Positions 39,262 through 49,638 of a stretch of DNA of 64,000 bases are shown piece after piece (position 1 is the first letter of the stretch; each line of letters begins with the position of its first letter). Made by a program: the position numbers and the translations under genes. The stretch is taken from positions 434,001-498,000 of the forward strand of contig NC_012993.1 in NCBI RefSeq assembly GCF_000026365.1. Direction: 5' to 3'. The DNA is from Zygosaccharomyces rouxii. Lineage: Eukaryota > Ascomycota > Saccharomycetes > Saccharomycetales > Saccharomycetaceae. The notes below the pieces were generated by a model. It was not told the DNA's origin, made no database searches, and saw nothing but the letters and a program-made list of their open reading frames with translations.

Positions 39262-42200
39262 ATGCCTTATACTGGGACCCATAATGAATCTGGGGCACCT
39301 TGTCATTCGTCTTTAAAGGAAAGACAGTCTAGCTACAATGGTTCACCTAACTTTGTTTCACCGATTTCTTCACATGATAGTTTGGATACCTATAACAATA
39401 CTTTTTCATCCACTGTTGATACCACTAGCGATAGCAGGTCTGCGAAATACATGCCATACAGGGAACGGGTAGGAAATGGTTCAAATGGTTCAAATGATTC
39501 CTTATTAGAAAATGAAGGAAGTAATAAATTGAGTAAAGAATTGCAAAACCAAGGCCCACCAAGGCCCAATCTTTTGGGAAGTCCGGGAAAATCGCAATCG
39601 GTAAATTCCTTAGTGTCAAATGCTACAACAGATGTATATATGGATGAATTATATGAATTACCGAACAAATCTACGCATGTCTATTCCTATAATCCTTTAT
39701 CTCCGAATTCCTTGGCGGTTCGTCTAAGCATTTTGAAACGATCTTTGGAAATTATGATCAAGAATCCTCATATTTTGGAGGCACCACCCATTCGTCCTGA
39801 ACTTGGTAGGAATCATAGTGATGCTGTAGTACAGCAGTCAGAGACATCTGATTCTAGTAAAACCGTTCAACAGAAGGGTACTGCATCGGCAGCAGCCCTG
39901 AAGGCATTCGTCAATAATACCAGTAATAGTTCAGCAAATGCTAGTGCGAATCACACTGCACCTAATACTGCAAATCCTGAGAATCCTTCTTTCTTACCAC
40001 CAAGTGCTGTTCGTCGTAACTTACAGAGGGCTTCCTCCATGGTTTTCCCTCTAGAATATTTGAAGAAATCCGATCCTATGTGTCGTGAAAGGGAGGATTT
40101 GGAAGATTTATTAGTTCTCTTAAACAAGGCATTGGAGGACAACGAATACGAGAATGCTACAGATCTGCATTTGCTCTCTCTTCTAAATATTAATAAATTA
40201 ATGTTGGGTAAAGAGGGCCAAGAAGAAGATATGCGAACATTACAATTAAAGAAAGCTCTTTTGGACAGTTTGGCAGAACCGTTCTTTGAACATTATCACG
40301 AAAAGAGCAGTGATTCTGAAGGCGATAGCGACAATGATAGTGATGGCGATGATGAGGATGAGGAATTTTTAGAACTGCATGCAGGCTCGCAGAGCCCGCT
40401 GAACGTGGGGATACCAGGTCATGAATATGGTCGTGTATTGCATACTTTTACTTCAGGTAAAAATGTGGCACCTCAAGCCATTTTCACTTGTTCTCAACAA
40501 CATCCCTGGGCTTTTAAAGCTGCAAACGATTTAGCTTGTTTGACTTTTGGAGTTTCCAATAATGCCCTGAAGGCTCTTACGCTTTTAGACTTGATTCACA
40601 CAGATAGTAGAAACTTCGTATTGAACAAGATCATGTCCACTGAGGGGCAAGAATTGGTGTTTTCTGGTGAGGTCGTTGCGATTGCTCAACCTGGAAATGG
40701 CACTGGTGGTCCTAATTTAATTTGGGCTTCATTTTGGGCAAAAAGGAAAAATGGTATGCTAGTGTGCGTTTTCCAAAAAGTACCCTGTGACTACGTTGAC
40801 GTTTTACTGGATGTAGAAGATTATTCCATCAAAAGTGTATCTGGAGGAGGAGAATTGTTCTGGGGTCAAGGTGGCGGTGATTCAGTGAAATCATCCACAT
40901 CAGAGGATGCTCTCAGTAAGAAAGACGACAGTGGTAATGAAAAAGAACCCCATTTGAATAAAAAGAAGACAGTTAAATTTGTCCATGAGCATCGTGATAT
41001 TAAGGAAATCAGTGCGTCTCTGGCTCAGTTGATCGATGATGTTTTGCAATCTCGATTGATGGCTGAAGATGATGATCTCTTACCAATGCCCATTAGGGTT
41101 GCTAATCATGTTAACGATACGAGATATTTTACTTTAAACAATCTTTCCAATAATATACCCGGTGCCGTTTCGCTGACAATACTCAACGATGAATTAAAAT
41201 TAAAGATTCACAGTTTACCATATGAAGCTGGGCTGTTTGTAATTGATTCCCATTCTTTGAATTTAATCAGCTCAAATAAATCCATTTTCAAGAACATGTT
41301 TGGTCGTCATTTTGCTGATATGGCAGGTAAACCAATTACAAATATCATACCGTCTTTTGCAAACATGATTCAATTTATTAGGGCAAGCCGTCCGTCTCTG
41401 AATATAACATCTAGGAAAAATAGAGGTTTGGTCCTTTCGGAACATTTCTTTAGGAAAATTCAAGCTGAGATGAATGGTGATCCTGGAAACTTTTATACTT
41501 CTGTGGGTATAGGTGCGTTGCACCGTGATGGGTTCGAGATCAAAGTAGATTTGCAGCTAAGGGTCATGAGCTCCCGGGTTATTTTGTTATGGATAACTCA
41601 TTCAAGAGATGTGGTTGTTAAGGATTATACGTCCACTCCATCTCAATTACGCATTTTGAAAGAGAACGAATTAGCATACGTTAGTAGCACACCAAGCTCA
41701 CGTAGCTCTTCAAAAAGGTCTTCCTCCAAGATTTCATTGACTGCATTGAAAGAGATGGCATCTCATTCCACAAGCGCAAATGGTGATTATGACAAGCAAG
41801 AATCAACAGATTCACCCAACGATAATGATAATGATAAAAATGAGAAAGATAAAGATAAAGATGAAAAACTTGATAATGATGATAAAGAAGGCACTGCTAC
41901 CGCGAAAGATAATGATGATGTTGAAAGAAAACCTGGAATTGAAGATGATGAGAAATCTACCACTACCATTGAGAAGTCCTCCCATCCTGTAGATGTAGAA
42001 AATGATGGTTCTGTGGATATTGGTAATTCAGAATTGCAACGTAAATTAGAGTTAACCAAGATCTATAGTAGGGATAAGTCGCGTTTTGTTAATGATGGGA
42101 ATTTCAAATTAGATCAAGACCTGATTAGGAGTATTACATCCATGCCAACTGAAGAGGTAAAATCAGATAATATATCTACACGTTCGGATTCTGCAGAACC

Positions 42201-43050
42201 AATCTTTTTGCATGCCCCTGTTGACGACATTGGAGCTCAAAAGCATACTAAAAAGTATTCTGATTTTGTTGTTCTACAGAAGATGGGTGAAGGTGCTTAT
42301 GGAAAAGTTAATTTATGTCTCCATAAGAAGAAAAGGTATATCGTTGTGATAAAGCTAATCATTAAGGAGAGAATTTTAGTTGACACTTGGGTTAGAGATA
42401 GAAAGTTAGGGACTATACCTTCAGAGATTCAGATCATGGCTGCGTTGAATAAGCATCCTGATGGTAATATATTGACGTTGATAGATTTTTTTGAAGATGA
42501 CGATTATTATTACATTGAAACACCAGTTCATGGTGAGACAGGTTGCATTGATCTATTTGATTTGATTGAATTGAAGACAAACATGACAGAATATGAAGCT
42601 AAATTAATTTTCAGGCAAGTCGTATCAGCTATAAGGCATTTGCACAGTCAAGGAATTGTTCATAGGGACATAAAGGATGAGAACGTAGTGGTGGATTCCA
42701 AGGGATTTGTCAAATTAATCGATTTTGGATCTGCGGCTTATGTAAAAAGCGGACCCTTTGACGTCTTTGTTGGAACCATAGATTATGCGGCACCAGAGGT
42801 ACTAAGTGGAGAACCTTTTGATGGTAAGCCTCAGGACATTTGGGCTATTGGTGTTCTATTGTACACTATAGTCTTTAAAGAAAATCCATTTTACAATATT
42901 GATGAGATTTTGGAAGTAAATTTGAAATTTCATGGAACGAAAGGTGTGAGTGAGGAGTGCATCAATTTGATAAAGATGATTTTGAATAAAAATCCTTCGC
43001 AAAGACCAACAATTGATGAAGTTTACAATAACGAGTGGTCACAGATTTAA
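39262..43050 (+). CDS. PSK2: PAS-domain protein kinase (PASK), Psk1/Psk2 family
   Basis: Nutrient-sensing Ser/Thr kinase that in S. cerevisiae phosphorylates Ugp1 and translation factors to shift glucose toward cell-wall glucan. The 1262-residue protein has a S/N-rich N-terminus, PAS-like segments in the first half (about 395-560 and 640-780), an acidic D/K/E linker (about 850-920) and a C-terminal kinase domain. Kinase landmarks: MGEGAYGKVNLCL near 1007, VVIKLI (ATP lysine), HRDIKDENVVV near 1134, DFGSAAY near 1154, and YAAPEVLSGEPFDGKPQDIWAIGVLLY. The length lies between Psk2 (1101) and Psk1 (1356), as expected for the single gene that preceded both. The name PSK2 is chosen for the following PEX15; PSK1 would fit the TPD3 side equally well. 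Confidence 0.9.
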   Translation: MPYTGTHNESGAPCHSSLKERQSSYNGSPNFVSPISSHDSLDTYNNTFSSTVDTTSDSRSAKYMPYRERVGNGSNGSNDSLLENEGSNKLSKELQNQGPPRPNLLGSPGKSQSVNSLVSNATTDVYMDELYELPNKSTHVYSYNPLSPNSLAVRLSILKRSLEIMIKNPHILEAPPIRPELGRNHSDAVVQQSETSDSSKTVQQKGTASAAALKAFVNNTSNSSANASANHTAPNTANPENPSFLPPSAVRRNLQRASSMVFPLEYLKKSDPMCREREDLEDLLVLLNKALEDNEYENATDLHLLSLLNINKLMLGKEGQEEDMRTLQLKKALLDSLAEPFFEHYHEKSSDSEGDSDNDSDGDDEDEEFLELHAGSQSPLNVGIPGHEYGRVLHTFTSGKNVAPQAIFTCSQQHPWAFKAANDLACLTFGVSNNALKALTLLDLIHTDSRNFVLNKIMSTEGQELVFSGEVVAIAQPGNGTGGPNLIWASFWAKRKNGMLVCVFQKVPCDYVDVLLDVEDYSIKSVSGGGELFWGQGGGDSVKSSTSEDALSKKDDSGNEKEPHLNKKKTVKFVHEHRDIKEISASLAQLIDDVLQSRLMAEDDDLLPMPIRVANHVNDTRYFTLNNLSNNIPGAVSLTILNDELKLKIHSLPYEAGLFVIDSHSLNLISSNKSIFKNMFGRHFADMAGKPITNIIPSFANMIQFIRASRPSLNITSRKNRGLVLSEHFFRKIQAEMNGDPGNFYTSVGIGALHRDGFEIKVDLQLRVMSSRVILLWITHSRDVVVKDYTSTPSQLRILKENELAYVSSTPSSRSSSKRSSSKISLTALKEMASHSTSANGDYDKQESTDSPNDNDNDKNEKDKDKDEKLDNDDKEGTATAKDNDDVERKPGIEDDEKSTTTIEKSSHPVDVENDGSVDIGNSELQRKLELTKIYSRDKSRFVNDGNFKLDQDLIRSITSMPTEEVKSDNISTRSDSAEPIFLHAPVDDIGAQKHTKKYSDFVVLQKMGEGAYGKVNLCLHKKKRYIVVIKLIIKERILVDTWVRDRKLGTIPSEIQIMAALNKHPDGNILTLIDFFEDDDYYYIETPVHGETGCIDLFDLIELKTNMTEYEAKLIFRQVVSAIRHLHSQGIVHRDIKDENVVVDSKGFVKLIDFGSAAYVKSGPFDVFVGTIDYAAPEVLSGEPFDGKPQDIWAIGVLLYTIVFKENPFYNIDEILEVNLKFHGTKGVSEECINLIKMILNKNPSQRPTIDEVYNNEWSQI

Positions 43051-43487
43051 TTTATTGTAATATTTTAATACTAATAATTTTATTTTATTTTATTTTATTG
43101 ATGATTGTTCTTATTTTAACGGGAAGTTGGGTCTTTCCCGTACCTAAATAGATAATATTCTTTATTTGAAATAAATGGAATATTTTGATTCAAAATTTAA
43201 TGTTTTGTTCCCTAGAATGATTCTTTGGGAACCTACACAGAAAACTTGAGTAAGATTTTTACGTAATATTATTCAACACTAGATAGAATATACAGAATGT
43301 TGTAGCACAATTTAAGATATACTTATATGAGGTTATCTATTTTATATTATTTTATTTCACTATGACATGTATTTTATACTGGAAGACTTCTATACAAAAT
43401 CCGAAAGCGTGCTGTTGACACTTTAAACAAAGGTTGACTCCATTAAGAAACTACTTCATCCATTACTCACTACTCAAGACTACCACA
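43051..43487. other. AT-rich intergenic region between PSK and PEX15 with a TTTTA repeat
   Basis: 437 bp, strongly AT-rich, with about four tandem TTTTA units at 43078-43099 and further TTTTAT-type runs near 43340. It contains the PSK 3' end and the PEX15 promoter. No gene, and no exact ARS consensus that I could confirm by eye. Confidence 0.4.
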
Positions 43488-44600
43488 ATGGCAACAGCCA
43501 ATGGAATGAATGGTATTTCACATCCCCCAGTAGCAACTACGCTTGATGAGTTGTTGAAAGATGATAAGTTTGGGTTTGAAGAGTCGCCAGTGTCGAACAG
43601 GAACTACAATGAAGGACAGCTATACCAACTGTGTTTAGCGTCTTTCATAAGGGGTGATTCCAAGGATTGTCTAGAGAAAATGTACGAATTTGGCTTTTTA
43701 GAATCGCAAATATTAGCTGAGAACGATCAAGTGTACGCATTATTCCAAGGTGCCTGTGATGCCATCAAGAATTTCAACAGTCTAGGAACTAATTTGCAAA
43801 AAGTGATTAGAGCGACGTTTACTGGTGATACCAATCACCTTGAGAATCACATTGCTGGTAAACCAAGATCATTTGAAATTGCCATCTTAAACAGATATTA
43901 CAGATGTTGCGCCAAAGTGCTGCAGATGGATTCAGCTGTCAATGGACCCCAAATTAGTTACTTGGAGACCAAGGTAAGGAATGATATTGATAAACACAGC
44001 AGCGTACCATTATTTCAAGATCCAGAGTCTATCGTGGAACTAGAACAATTGGCCGAAACGTACATTTTTCACATCCTAGTAGGACTAATGCATAAACAAG
44101 TCTCCTCATATCTTTACAAAAGGCTTTGTGAATCTGCCTCTGGTCTCTCTGACAATTTAAACAATATTATTGGAAACGGAAAGACAGTAGAGCAAAGGAT
44201 ATTAGAACGATTGGAGTCTAAAGAACGAAAATCCAAGAAGTCTCGCAGTATAACTAGCTCATCACGACCCCATAGAGATACGACTACTACTGAAAAAAAA
44301 TTACCTAGCCCAGAATCACCAAAACAAGTTCAACAATTCCAGGAGCATGATCAGCAGCAGGGGCAAGGACAAGGGCAGGAGCAGCAATTACAGGCGGCAC
44401 CTAAATGGCTCCACATATGTTACAGATATATCAACAGGTTTAAATTTTCCCGCCAGACCCTAGTAATAGCTCTACTGTTGCTGTTACTATCTGCAAGAAA
44501 AATCAGGGGAATATCGAGAATACCTAATTACATTGCGCAAACTACAAGAGCTGCTGCACCCCATCTCCGAAACTTACTAAGACTTTTATCGAGCATTTAG
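43488..44600 (+). CDS. PEX15: Peroxisomal tail-anchored protein Pex15
   Basis: Receptor in the peroxisomal membrane for the AAA ATPases Pex1-Pex6, which recycle the matrix import receptor Pex5. From the ATG at 43488 the product is 370 residues (S. cerevisiae 383); an 18-codon open extension begins with TTG and is left out. The N-terminal domain is helical (NEGQLYQLCLASFIRGDSKDCLEKMYEFGFLES). A K/S-rich then Q/G-rich linker spans about residues 245-305. A single hydrophobic segment, TLVIALLLLLLSARK, at about 322-336 is followed by a basic luminal tail, the layout of a tail-anchored protein. Sequence recognition is moderate because the family diverges fast, but the position after PSK matches YOL044W. 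Confidence 0.85.
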   Translation: MATANGMNGISHPPVATTLDELLKDDKFGFEESPVSNRNYNEGQLYQLCLASFIRGDSKDCLEKMYEFGFLESQILAENDQVYALFQGACDAIKNFNSLGTNLQKVIRATFTGDTNHLENHIAGKPRSFEIAILNRYYRCCAKVLQMDSAVNGPQISYLETKVRNDIDKHSSVPLFQDPESIVELEQLAETYIFHILVGLMHKQVSSYLYKRLCESASGLSDNLNNIIGNGKTVEQRILERLESKERKSKKSRSITSSSRPHRDTTTTEKKLPSPESPKQVQQFQEHDQQQGQGQGQEQQLQAAPKWLHICYRYINRFKFSRQTLVIALLLLLLSARKIRGISRIPNYIAQTTRAAAPHLRNLLRLLSSI

Positions 44601-45073
44601 ACGCTGTACTATATACTAATGATTATGATGATATGAAGATAATCCTCGAGAGATCCCGAAACTACTCTCCCTCACAATAAAAACCTCAGGTATCTGGTAA
44701 AAATATTCAATCAATGGTATATCTATCCAGCTCTTCGAATTTTAACCATTTAATTTTAAATATTTGGTACAAAGAAGATGTCAGTATTATCGTCACTAAT
44801 TACGAATTTATATTACCCGGACAACTAAAGGATGGGAAAAAACAAAGGGGGGCCCAAGACAAGTAATACAAATCAAAGATAACCTGCTATATAGCCAACT
44901 CCAAAGGCAAGAGTTGAAGGAAAATTTAAATTCAATAAAGGTCCTTATAAAGCTCCTGTGTGGAGGTTTTCACCATTAAAAATTAATTGATATAAAATTC
45001 AGAAGTTTTGTTTCATCTACCCTTGTCAATTTTCCATTCGAATAGCAAATTCACTACTATAAACTAAAAAACC
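44601..45073. promoter_or_regulatory. TPD3 upstream region with a Reb1-type site
   Basis: 473 bp between PEX15 and TPD3. TTACCCGG at 44813-44820 matches the Reb1 consensus, about 255 bp upstream of the TPD3 start. A run of G/C (GGGGGGCCC, about 44849-44857) stands out in otherwise AT-rich sequence. No gene was seen. Confidence 0.45.
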
Positions 45074-46909
45074 ATGGCTACTGAGACAGCTGATGACAAT
45101 AGTCTTTATCCATTGGCATTGCTTATGGATGAATTGAAGCACGATGATATCGCCAATCGTGTAGAGGCGATGAAGAAGTTAGATACAATTTCAGTGGCGT
45201 TAGGCCCAGTGAGAACTAGAGAAGAGTTAATTCCATTCCTAGTGGAAGTTGCTCAGGATGACGAAGATGAAGTTTTTGCAGTTTTATCGGAGGAGCTAGG
45301 TAAATTTGTGCCATACGTTGGCGGGCCTGAGTATGCTACGATTTTGCTGCCTCCATTAAACATTTTGGCATCTACAGAAGAAACCCTTGTCAGAGAGAAA
45401 GCGGTAGATTCTTTAAACCAAATTGCAGAGCAGTTGTCTCAAGAACAATTGTTCCACGATTTTATTCCATTGATTCAACATTTAGCGGACGCAGATTGGT
45501 TTTCGTCTAAAGTTTCAGCATGTGGTCTTTTTAAAGCCGTTATTGTTCGTGTTAAGGACGATTCTTTGAGAAAGGAGCTTTTATCTCTTTATTTACAATT
45601 AATTCAAGATGATACTCCTATGGTAAGAAGAACTGCGGCCAAAAATCTACCTCTTTTGATCGATCTACTCACCCAAAATCTGGATCTTTCAACCAATGAA
45701 GATTGGGACTACATATCGAGCATGTTTCAAAAGATTATCAATGACAATCAGGATTCGGTGAAATTCTTAACCGTCAATACATTGATTTCTATTTTGCAAT
45801 TTTTTAACGCCAAGAAAGACTATTCGCATACCCAAGATCTTTTGGAATCTTCTAAAAAATTAATTGGCGATGAAGCATGGAGAGTTCGTTACATGGCTGC
45901 TGATAGGTTTGATGATTTAGCTTCTCAATTCGAAGGTCATGACGTGTATATTGGAGAGTTGGTACAACCATTTCTAACCCTTTGTGAAGATAATGAAAGT
46001 GATGTGAGGAAAGCAATTGCTAAACAACTCCCTGGATTTGCATCTTTAGTCAAGGATCCATCTGTGGTTTCAAATAAGATACTGCCTGCAGCACAAAGTT
46101 TGAGTATGGATGAAAGCGAAATTGTAAGAGCTTCTTTGGCTGTAACTGTAACAAATTTGGTATCCTTAATGACTAAAGAGGAAGCTATCGACCATTTGCT
46201 ACCAATATTATTAAACATGTTGAAAGATGAATTCCCTGAGGTACGTCTAAACATCATTGCTAATTTGAAAGTGGTTAATGACGTGATAGGTGTAGATTTG
46301 TTATCAGAATCGTTATTACCGGCAATTACAGAATTGGCTAAGGATGTAAATTGGAGAGTTAGAATGGCAATTATTGAGTATGTGCCAATTTTGGCGCAAC
46401 AGTTGGGTGTACAATTTTTCGATCAACAGTTAAGTGATTTGTGTTTATCATGGTTATGGGATACCGTTTACTCCATCAGAGAAGCTGCTGTTAACAATTT
46501 GAAGAAACTAACAGAAATTTTTGGAAGTGATTGGTGTCGCGAAGAGATAATTTCCAAGCTTTTAAAATTCGATTCTCAATTATTGGAAAATTTCGTTTAC
46601 AGATTTACGCTTCTAGCGGCTTTGACTACACTTGTGTCTGTAGTGGATAAGAAAGTGATTGCTGAAGATATTTTACCATTTGTATCACGTCTGGCGGATG
46701 ATTCTGTTCCAAACATTAGATTTAACACAGCCAAATCTTACGCAAAGATCGTGGAACGTTTAAGCCAGGACAGTAACTACAGTGGCTTGATCAAGCATAC
46801 CATCTTGCCCTCTTTAGAGAAATTACGCCAAGATGAAGATTTCGATGTGAAATATTTTGCCAATCAAAGTCTGGAGAAATGCAATATTACCTTGTGGATG
46901 CGAAATTAA
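45074..46909 (+). CDS. TPD3: PP2A scaffold subunit A
   Basis: Scaffolding A subunit of protein phosphatase 2A that holds catalytic subunits (Pph21/22) and a B subunit (Cdc55 or Rts1). The whole 611-residue protein is a HEAT-repeat solenoid with the roughly 39-residue period of the family. Examples of the repeat pattern are DDTPMVRRTAAKNLPLLIDLL, DEAWRVRYMAADRFDDLA, DNESDVRKAIAKQLPGFASL, DEFPEVRLNIIANLKVV, DVNWRVRMAIIEYVPILA and DTVYSIREAAVNNLKKLTE. It ends MRN. Length is near S. cerevisiae Tpd3 (635). It converges with the NTG2-type gene. Confidence 0.97.
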   Translation: MATETADDNSLYPLALLMDELKHDDIANRVEAMKKLDTISVALGPVRTREELIPFLVEVAQDDEDEVFAVLSEELGKFVPYVGGPEYATILLPPLNILASTEETLVREKAVDSLNQIAEQLSQEQLFHDFIPLIQHLADADWFSSKVSACGLFKAVIVRVKDDSLRKELLSLYLQLIQDDTPMVRRTAAKNLPLLIDLLTQNLDLSTNEDWDYISSMFQKIINDNQDSVKFLTVNTLISILQFFNAKKDYSHTQDLLESSKKLIGDEAWRVRYMAADRFDDLASQFEGHDVYIGELVQPFLTLCEDNESDVRKAIAKQLPGFASLVKDPSVVSNKILPAAQSLSMDESEIVRASLAVTVTNLVSLMTKEEAIDHLLPILLNMLKDEFPEVRLNIIANLKVVNDVIGVDLLSESLLPAITELAKDVNWRVRMAIIEYVPILAQQLGVQFFDQQLSDLCLSWLWDTVYSIREAAVNNLKKLTEIFGSDWCREEIISKLLKFDSQLLENFVYRFTLLAALTTLVSVVDKKVIAEDILPFVSRLADDSVPNIRFNTAKSYAKIVERLSQDSNYSGLIKHTILPSLEKLRQDEDFDVKYFANQSLEKCNITLWMRN

Positions 46910-47060
46910 AATGGAACTTGCGAGTCTTTAAGTTTATTTCTCTTGAAACAAAACGAAATTAATTATAAACATTGACAACGAATTCAGATTAAACTATGTA
47001 CAGCGGAGATATCCATATAAACGCATATTTTGTTGAAATTGTAATAGTATTTACAAACCT

Positions 47061-48143
47061 TCACTCCACATCTTTTTTATTTAAATCCCAGTATTCCAAC
47101 CATTGGGAAAAATCCCCTCTTGTAGCACGACCTTCAGTTTTAGCTTTTTTATTCATTATCTTTGGATCAACAGCATTACAAACGTCATTTGCCAAACATA
47201 AATCACACCTTTTTCCTCTTGACATGCAAATTACCTGACCGAATCCAACCAATAACGGATTGATTTCATACCACAATTCTCGAGGTAACCACGATTCTAA
47301 TTGTTTCCTAGTATGTTCTGGAGTCTTGCATTTCTTGGCATCAACCCATCCCCACATTTTACATAACCTATCGACGTGAAGATCAACACCAATCCCATCC
47401 ATTTTACCCCAAGCCTTTTGCAATGCTAGTATCCCCATCTTGGGCCCTACACCAGGAAGAGATAATATACCTGGTAGATCCGTTGGTATATCAGAGTCAA
47501 ATGTATTAACTAAGATTTGTGCCATTTGCTTCACATATTTTGCCTTCCTTGTATGAAATCCAACAGATTTAATCAATTCATCCAACTTCTTCTCATCAAT
47601 CCTAAGTAATGTCTCTAAAGTAATACCTTGAGTGATCTTAAACTCTTCCATCGAATATTGCATAATATTTTCCATTGCCTGTGCAGTAACTTCATCCTTT
47701 GTCTGTGAAGAGAGCATTAAAGCTGTTAAAAGTTGTAATCGATAATTTTTAGGCTCAATATCCACTTGTTCAATACCGCAGTGACCGCTAACTGTTATTG
47801 GCAATGATGCACAACCAACGGTATCCACAGGTGTCATCAGTTTAGATCTCATCAGCCTAATTTTACAGTAAATCGTCTTGAAATTGCTTGGTAATGGTTC
47901 GCATCCAGGTCGAGATACGAATATGCTTGAGTCTAGGGGTCGACTCCAACGTTCTGGAGAATCATCTGTCAGTTCTTTAATGTACTGGAAATATGCTTTA
48001 GAATCTAAGTTTTTGATATAATCCACATCAGGGTTCACTTGCTGATGCATCAGCTTTGGCTTCTTTTCAAAATACTTGGATTTCACTTCAGCTCCTTCTA
48101 TGGATACTTCCACATGTTCACGTTCACGTTTAACTCTACCCAT
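47061..48143 (-). CDS. NTG2: Endonuclease III-type DNA N-glycosylase/AP lyase with 4Fe-4S cluster (Ntg1/Ntg2)
   Basis: Base-excision repair enzyme that removes oxidised pyrimidines and cuts AP sites. The helix-hairpin-helix motif LPGVGPKMGILAL carries the catalytic lysine at about residue 235, and the catalytic aspartate lies in GIGVDLHVDRLC. Near the C-terminus are four cysteines (about 306, 313, 316, 322) with spacing C-x6-C-x2-C-x5-C, the endonuclease III iron-sulphur cluster. In S. cerevisiae Ntg2 keeps this cluster and Ntg1 has lost it, so this pre-duplication protein has the ancestral Ntg2-like form; I use NTG2 on that ground. Length is 360 residues (Ntg2 380). The basic MGRVKRERE start could serve nuclear import. 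Confidence 0.92.
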   Translation of the reverse strand: MGRVKREREHVEVSIEGAEVKSKYFEKKPKLMHQQVNPDVDYIKNLDSKAYFQYIKELTDDSPERWSRPLDSSIFVSRPGCEPLPSNFKTIYCKIRLMRSKLMTPVDTVGCASLPITVSGHCGIEQVDIEPKNYRLQLLTALMLSSQTKDEVTAQAMENIMQYSMEEFKITQGITLETLLRIDEKKLDELIKSVGFHTRKAKYVKQMAQILVNTFDSDIPTDLPGILSLPGVGPKMGILALQKAWGKMDGIGVDLHVDRLCKMWGWVDAKKCKTPEHTRKQLESWLPRELWYEINPLLVGFGQVICMSRGKRCDLCLANDVCNAVDPKIMNKKAKTEGRATRGDFSQWLEYWDLNKKDVE

Positions 48144-48401
48144 CTCATAATGATTACCAGCAGGTCAAAGGCCGGTATAGTGAATTAGTACCTCGAACAG
48201 TTTTAAGATCGATCTTCGTTCATCGAACATCCTCGCTCTTAAGTTATCACCTGTTTTTGAAAAGAACAAACCAAACCCAAAAAGTTTCTAGATTAGAGCT
48301 CTTTGAGAGCTTCTAACGGCTTAAATAAAGATTTTAAACTGATTCTACAGGTCTGAATTCATATAATTGCTATTTCTCTCGTGTCCCTACTTCCCCTAAA
48401 C

Positions 48402-49472
48402 ATGACATTAGGACGTTTGTTAATACCAGTAAGGTCAAGTATACCTGGGTCCAATCCTGCTAAACTGAGTGTTCTGACCTACAATATGCTCTCACCCTAC
48501 TATATGTGGCCTCAAGTCTATACGTATGTCCCAGATGAGTACAAGAAATGGAATTACAGACACAAGCTGCTGCAAAAAGAAATTCTGGGACTCTACAGAG
48601 CAGATATTATGTGCTTACAAGAATTGACATCACTTGATTATCAGCAGTACTGGAATAAGGTTTTAATGGAGAAATATAACTATGGTTCGAAATATATTGC
48701 CAAACCGCCGCCAAAATATTGGGAGAGATCTCTTAGTGAGATGGATGGCGTTGGTGTCTTTTACGATCTCAACAAATTCGACTACATCTCATCGACAGGT
48801 ATTTATTTGAATGATCTTTTTGGTACATTCGATTTAAAGGAGCAGAATTATTTGGAGCATAAAATGTTACAGCTAACTGATGGACAGGGAAACCCCATGG
48901 AGAAAATGACACTTTCTGATGTTCTCAAGGGCCGTAATCAAGTGTGCATGTTTGTTTCCTTGAGACACAAGGCTACAAATACTTTCCTAATTGTTATCAA
49001 CACCCATTTATATTGGAAATACGATGAAGTTAAATTGGCCCAATGTATGATTATTATGAGACGATTGAGTAAAATAATTAAAGACCTACTGATTGGTGTA
49101 CAGGATACGACCTACAACAAGGTTAAAATAATCTTTGCAGGTGATATGAATTCATCAAGAGACTCTTTGGTGGTCAAATTCCTCAAGGGTGATCCTGTGA
49201 GTCATGAAAATTTGAAGTTAATCAACCCAATGCGACCCTATCTAAACAGGGTTCTGTACGACAACATTCCAGAGGATTTGTTTGTCCATACATGCTTCTC
49301 AGGTAAATTAAAGGGAATTTTCGACTACATCTGTTATCATAGCGATGATTTGGCTCCGAGGAAGGTTTTGGGAGTATCTGATGATTTAAAGATTGATCCA
49401 GAAATGGGATTACCAAATGCATCACATCCAAGCGATCACATCCCAATCATGATGGAATTCCAACTACTATAG
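48402..49472 (+). CDS. NGL1: Putative endonuclease/exonuclease/phosphatase-fold protein Ngl1
   Basis: Ccr4-related nuclease-fold protein; S. cerevisiae Ngl1 is reported in mitochondria and its substrate is unclear. EEP landmarks: LSVLTYNMLSPYYMWPQ, the metal-binding Glu in IMCLQELTSLDYQQYW, INTHLYWKYDEVKLAQC, FAGDMNSSRDSLVVKFL and the C-terminal HPSDHIPIMMEFQLL. It has no leucine-rich repeats, unlike Ccr4 elsewhere in the window. From the ATG at 48402 it is 356 residues (S. cerevisiae 363); seven open upstream codons begin with GTG. The N-terminus MTLGRLLIPVRSS is basic and uncharged by acids, compatible with mitochondrial targeting. It is divergent from the NTG2-type gene. Confidence 0.92.
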   Translation: MTLGRLLIPVRSSIPGSNPAKLSVLTYNMLSPYYMWPQVYTYVPDEYKKWNYRHKLLQKEILGLYRADIMCLQELTSLDYQQYWNKVLMEKYNYGSKYIAKPPPKYWERSLSEMDGVGVFYDLNKFDYISSTGIYLNDLFGTFDLKEQNYLEHKMLQLTDGQGNPMEKMTLSDVLKGRNQVCMFVSLRHKATNTFLIVINTHLYWKYDEVKLAQCMIIMRRLSKIIKDLLIGVQDTTYNKVKIIFAGDMNSSRDSLVVKFLKGDPVSHENLKLINPMRPYLNRVLYDNIPEDLFVHTCFSGKLKGIFDYICYHSDDLAPRKVLGVSDDLKIDPEMGLPNASHPSDHIPIMMEFQLL

Positions 49473-49638
49473 AGACCTCATATTTGAACCTAAGACCATG
49501 CTCTCATTGATTTTTGTCAATGCACGTTAATAGTGAGTCGGTGAAAAATTTGTGACGCAAAGGCTTAATGAACTCTTCTCTAATGAACAATCTTTCTCGA
49601 GGAAACAAGAGGTTAACTGAATCAAAACCAGTTTGACG

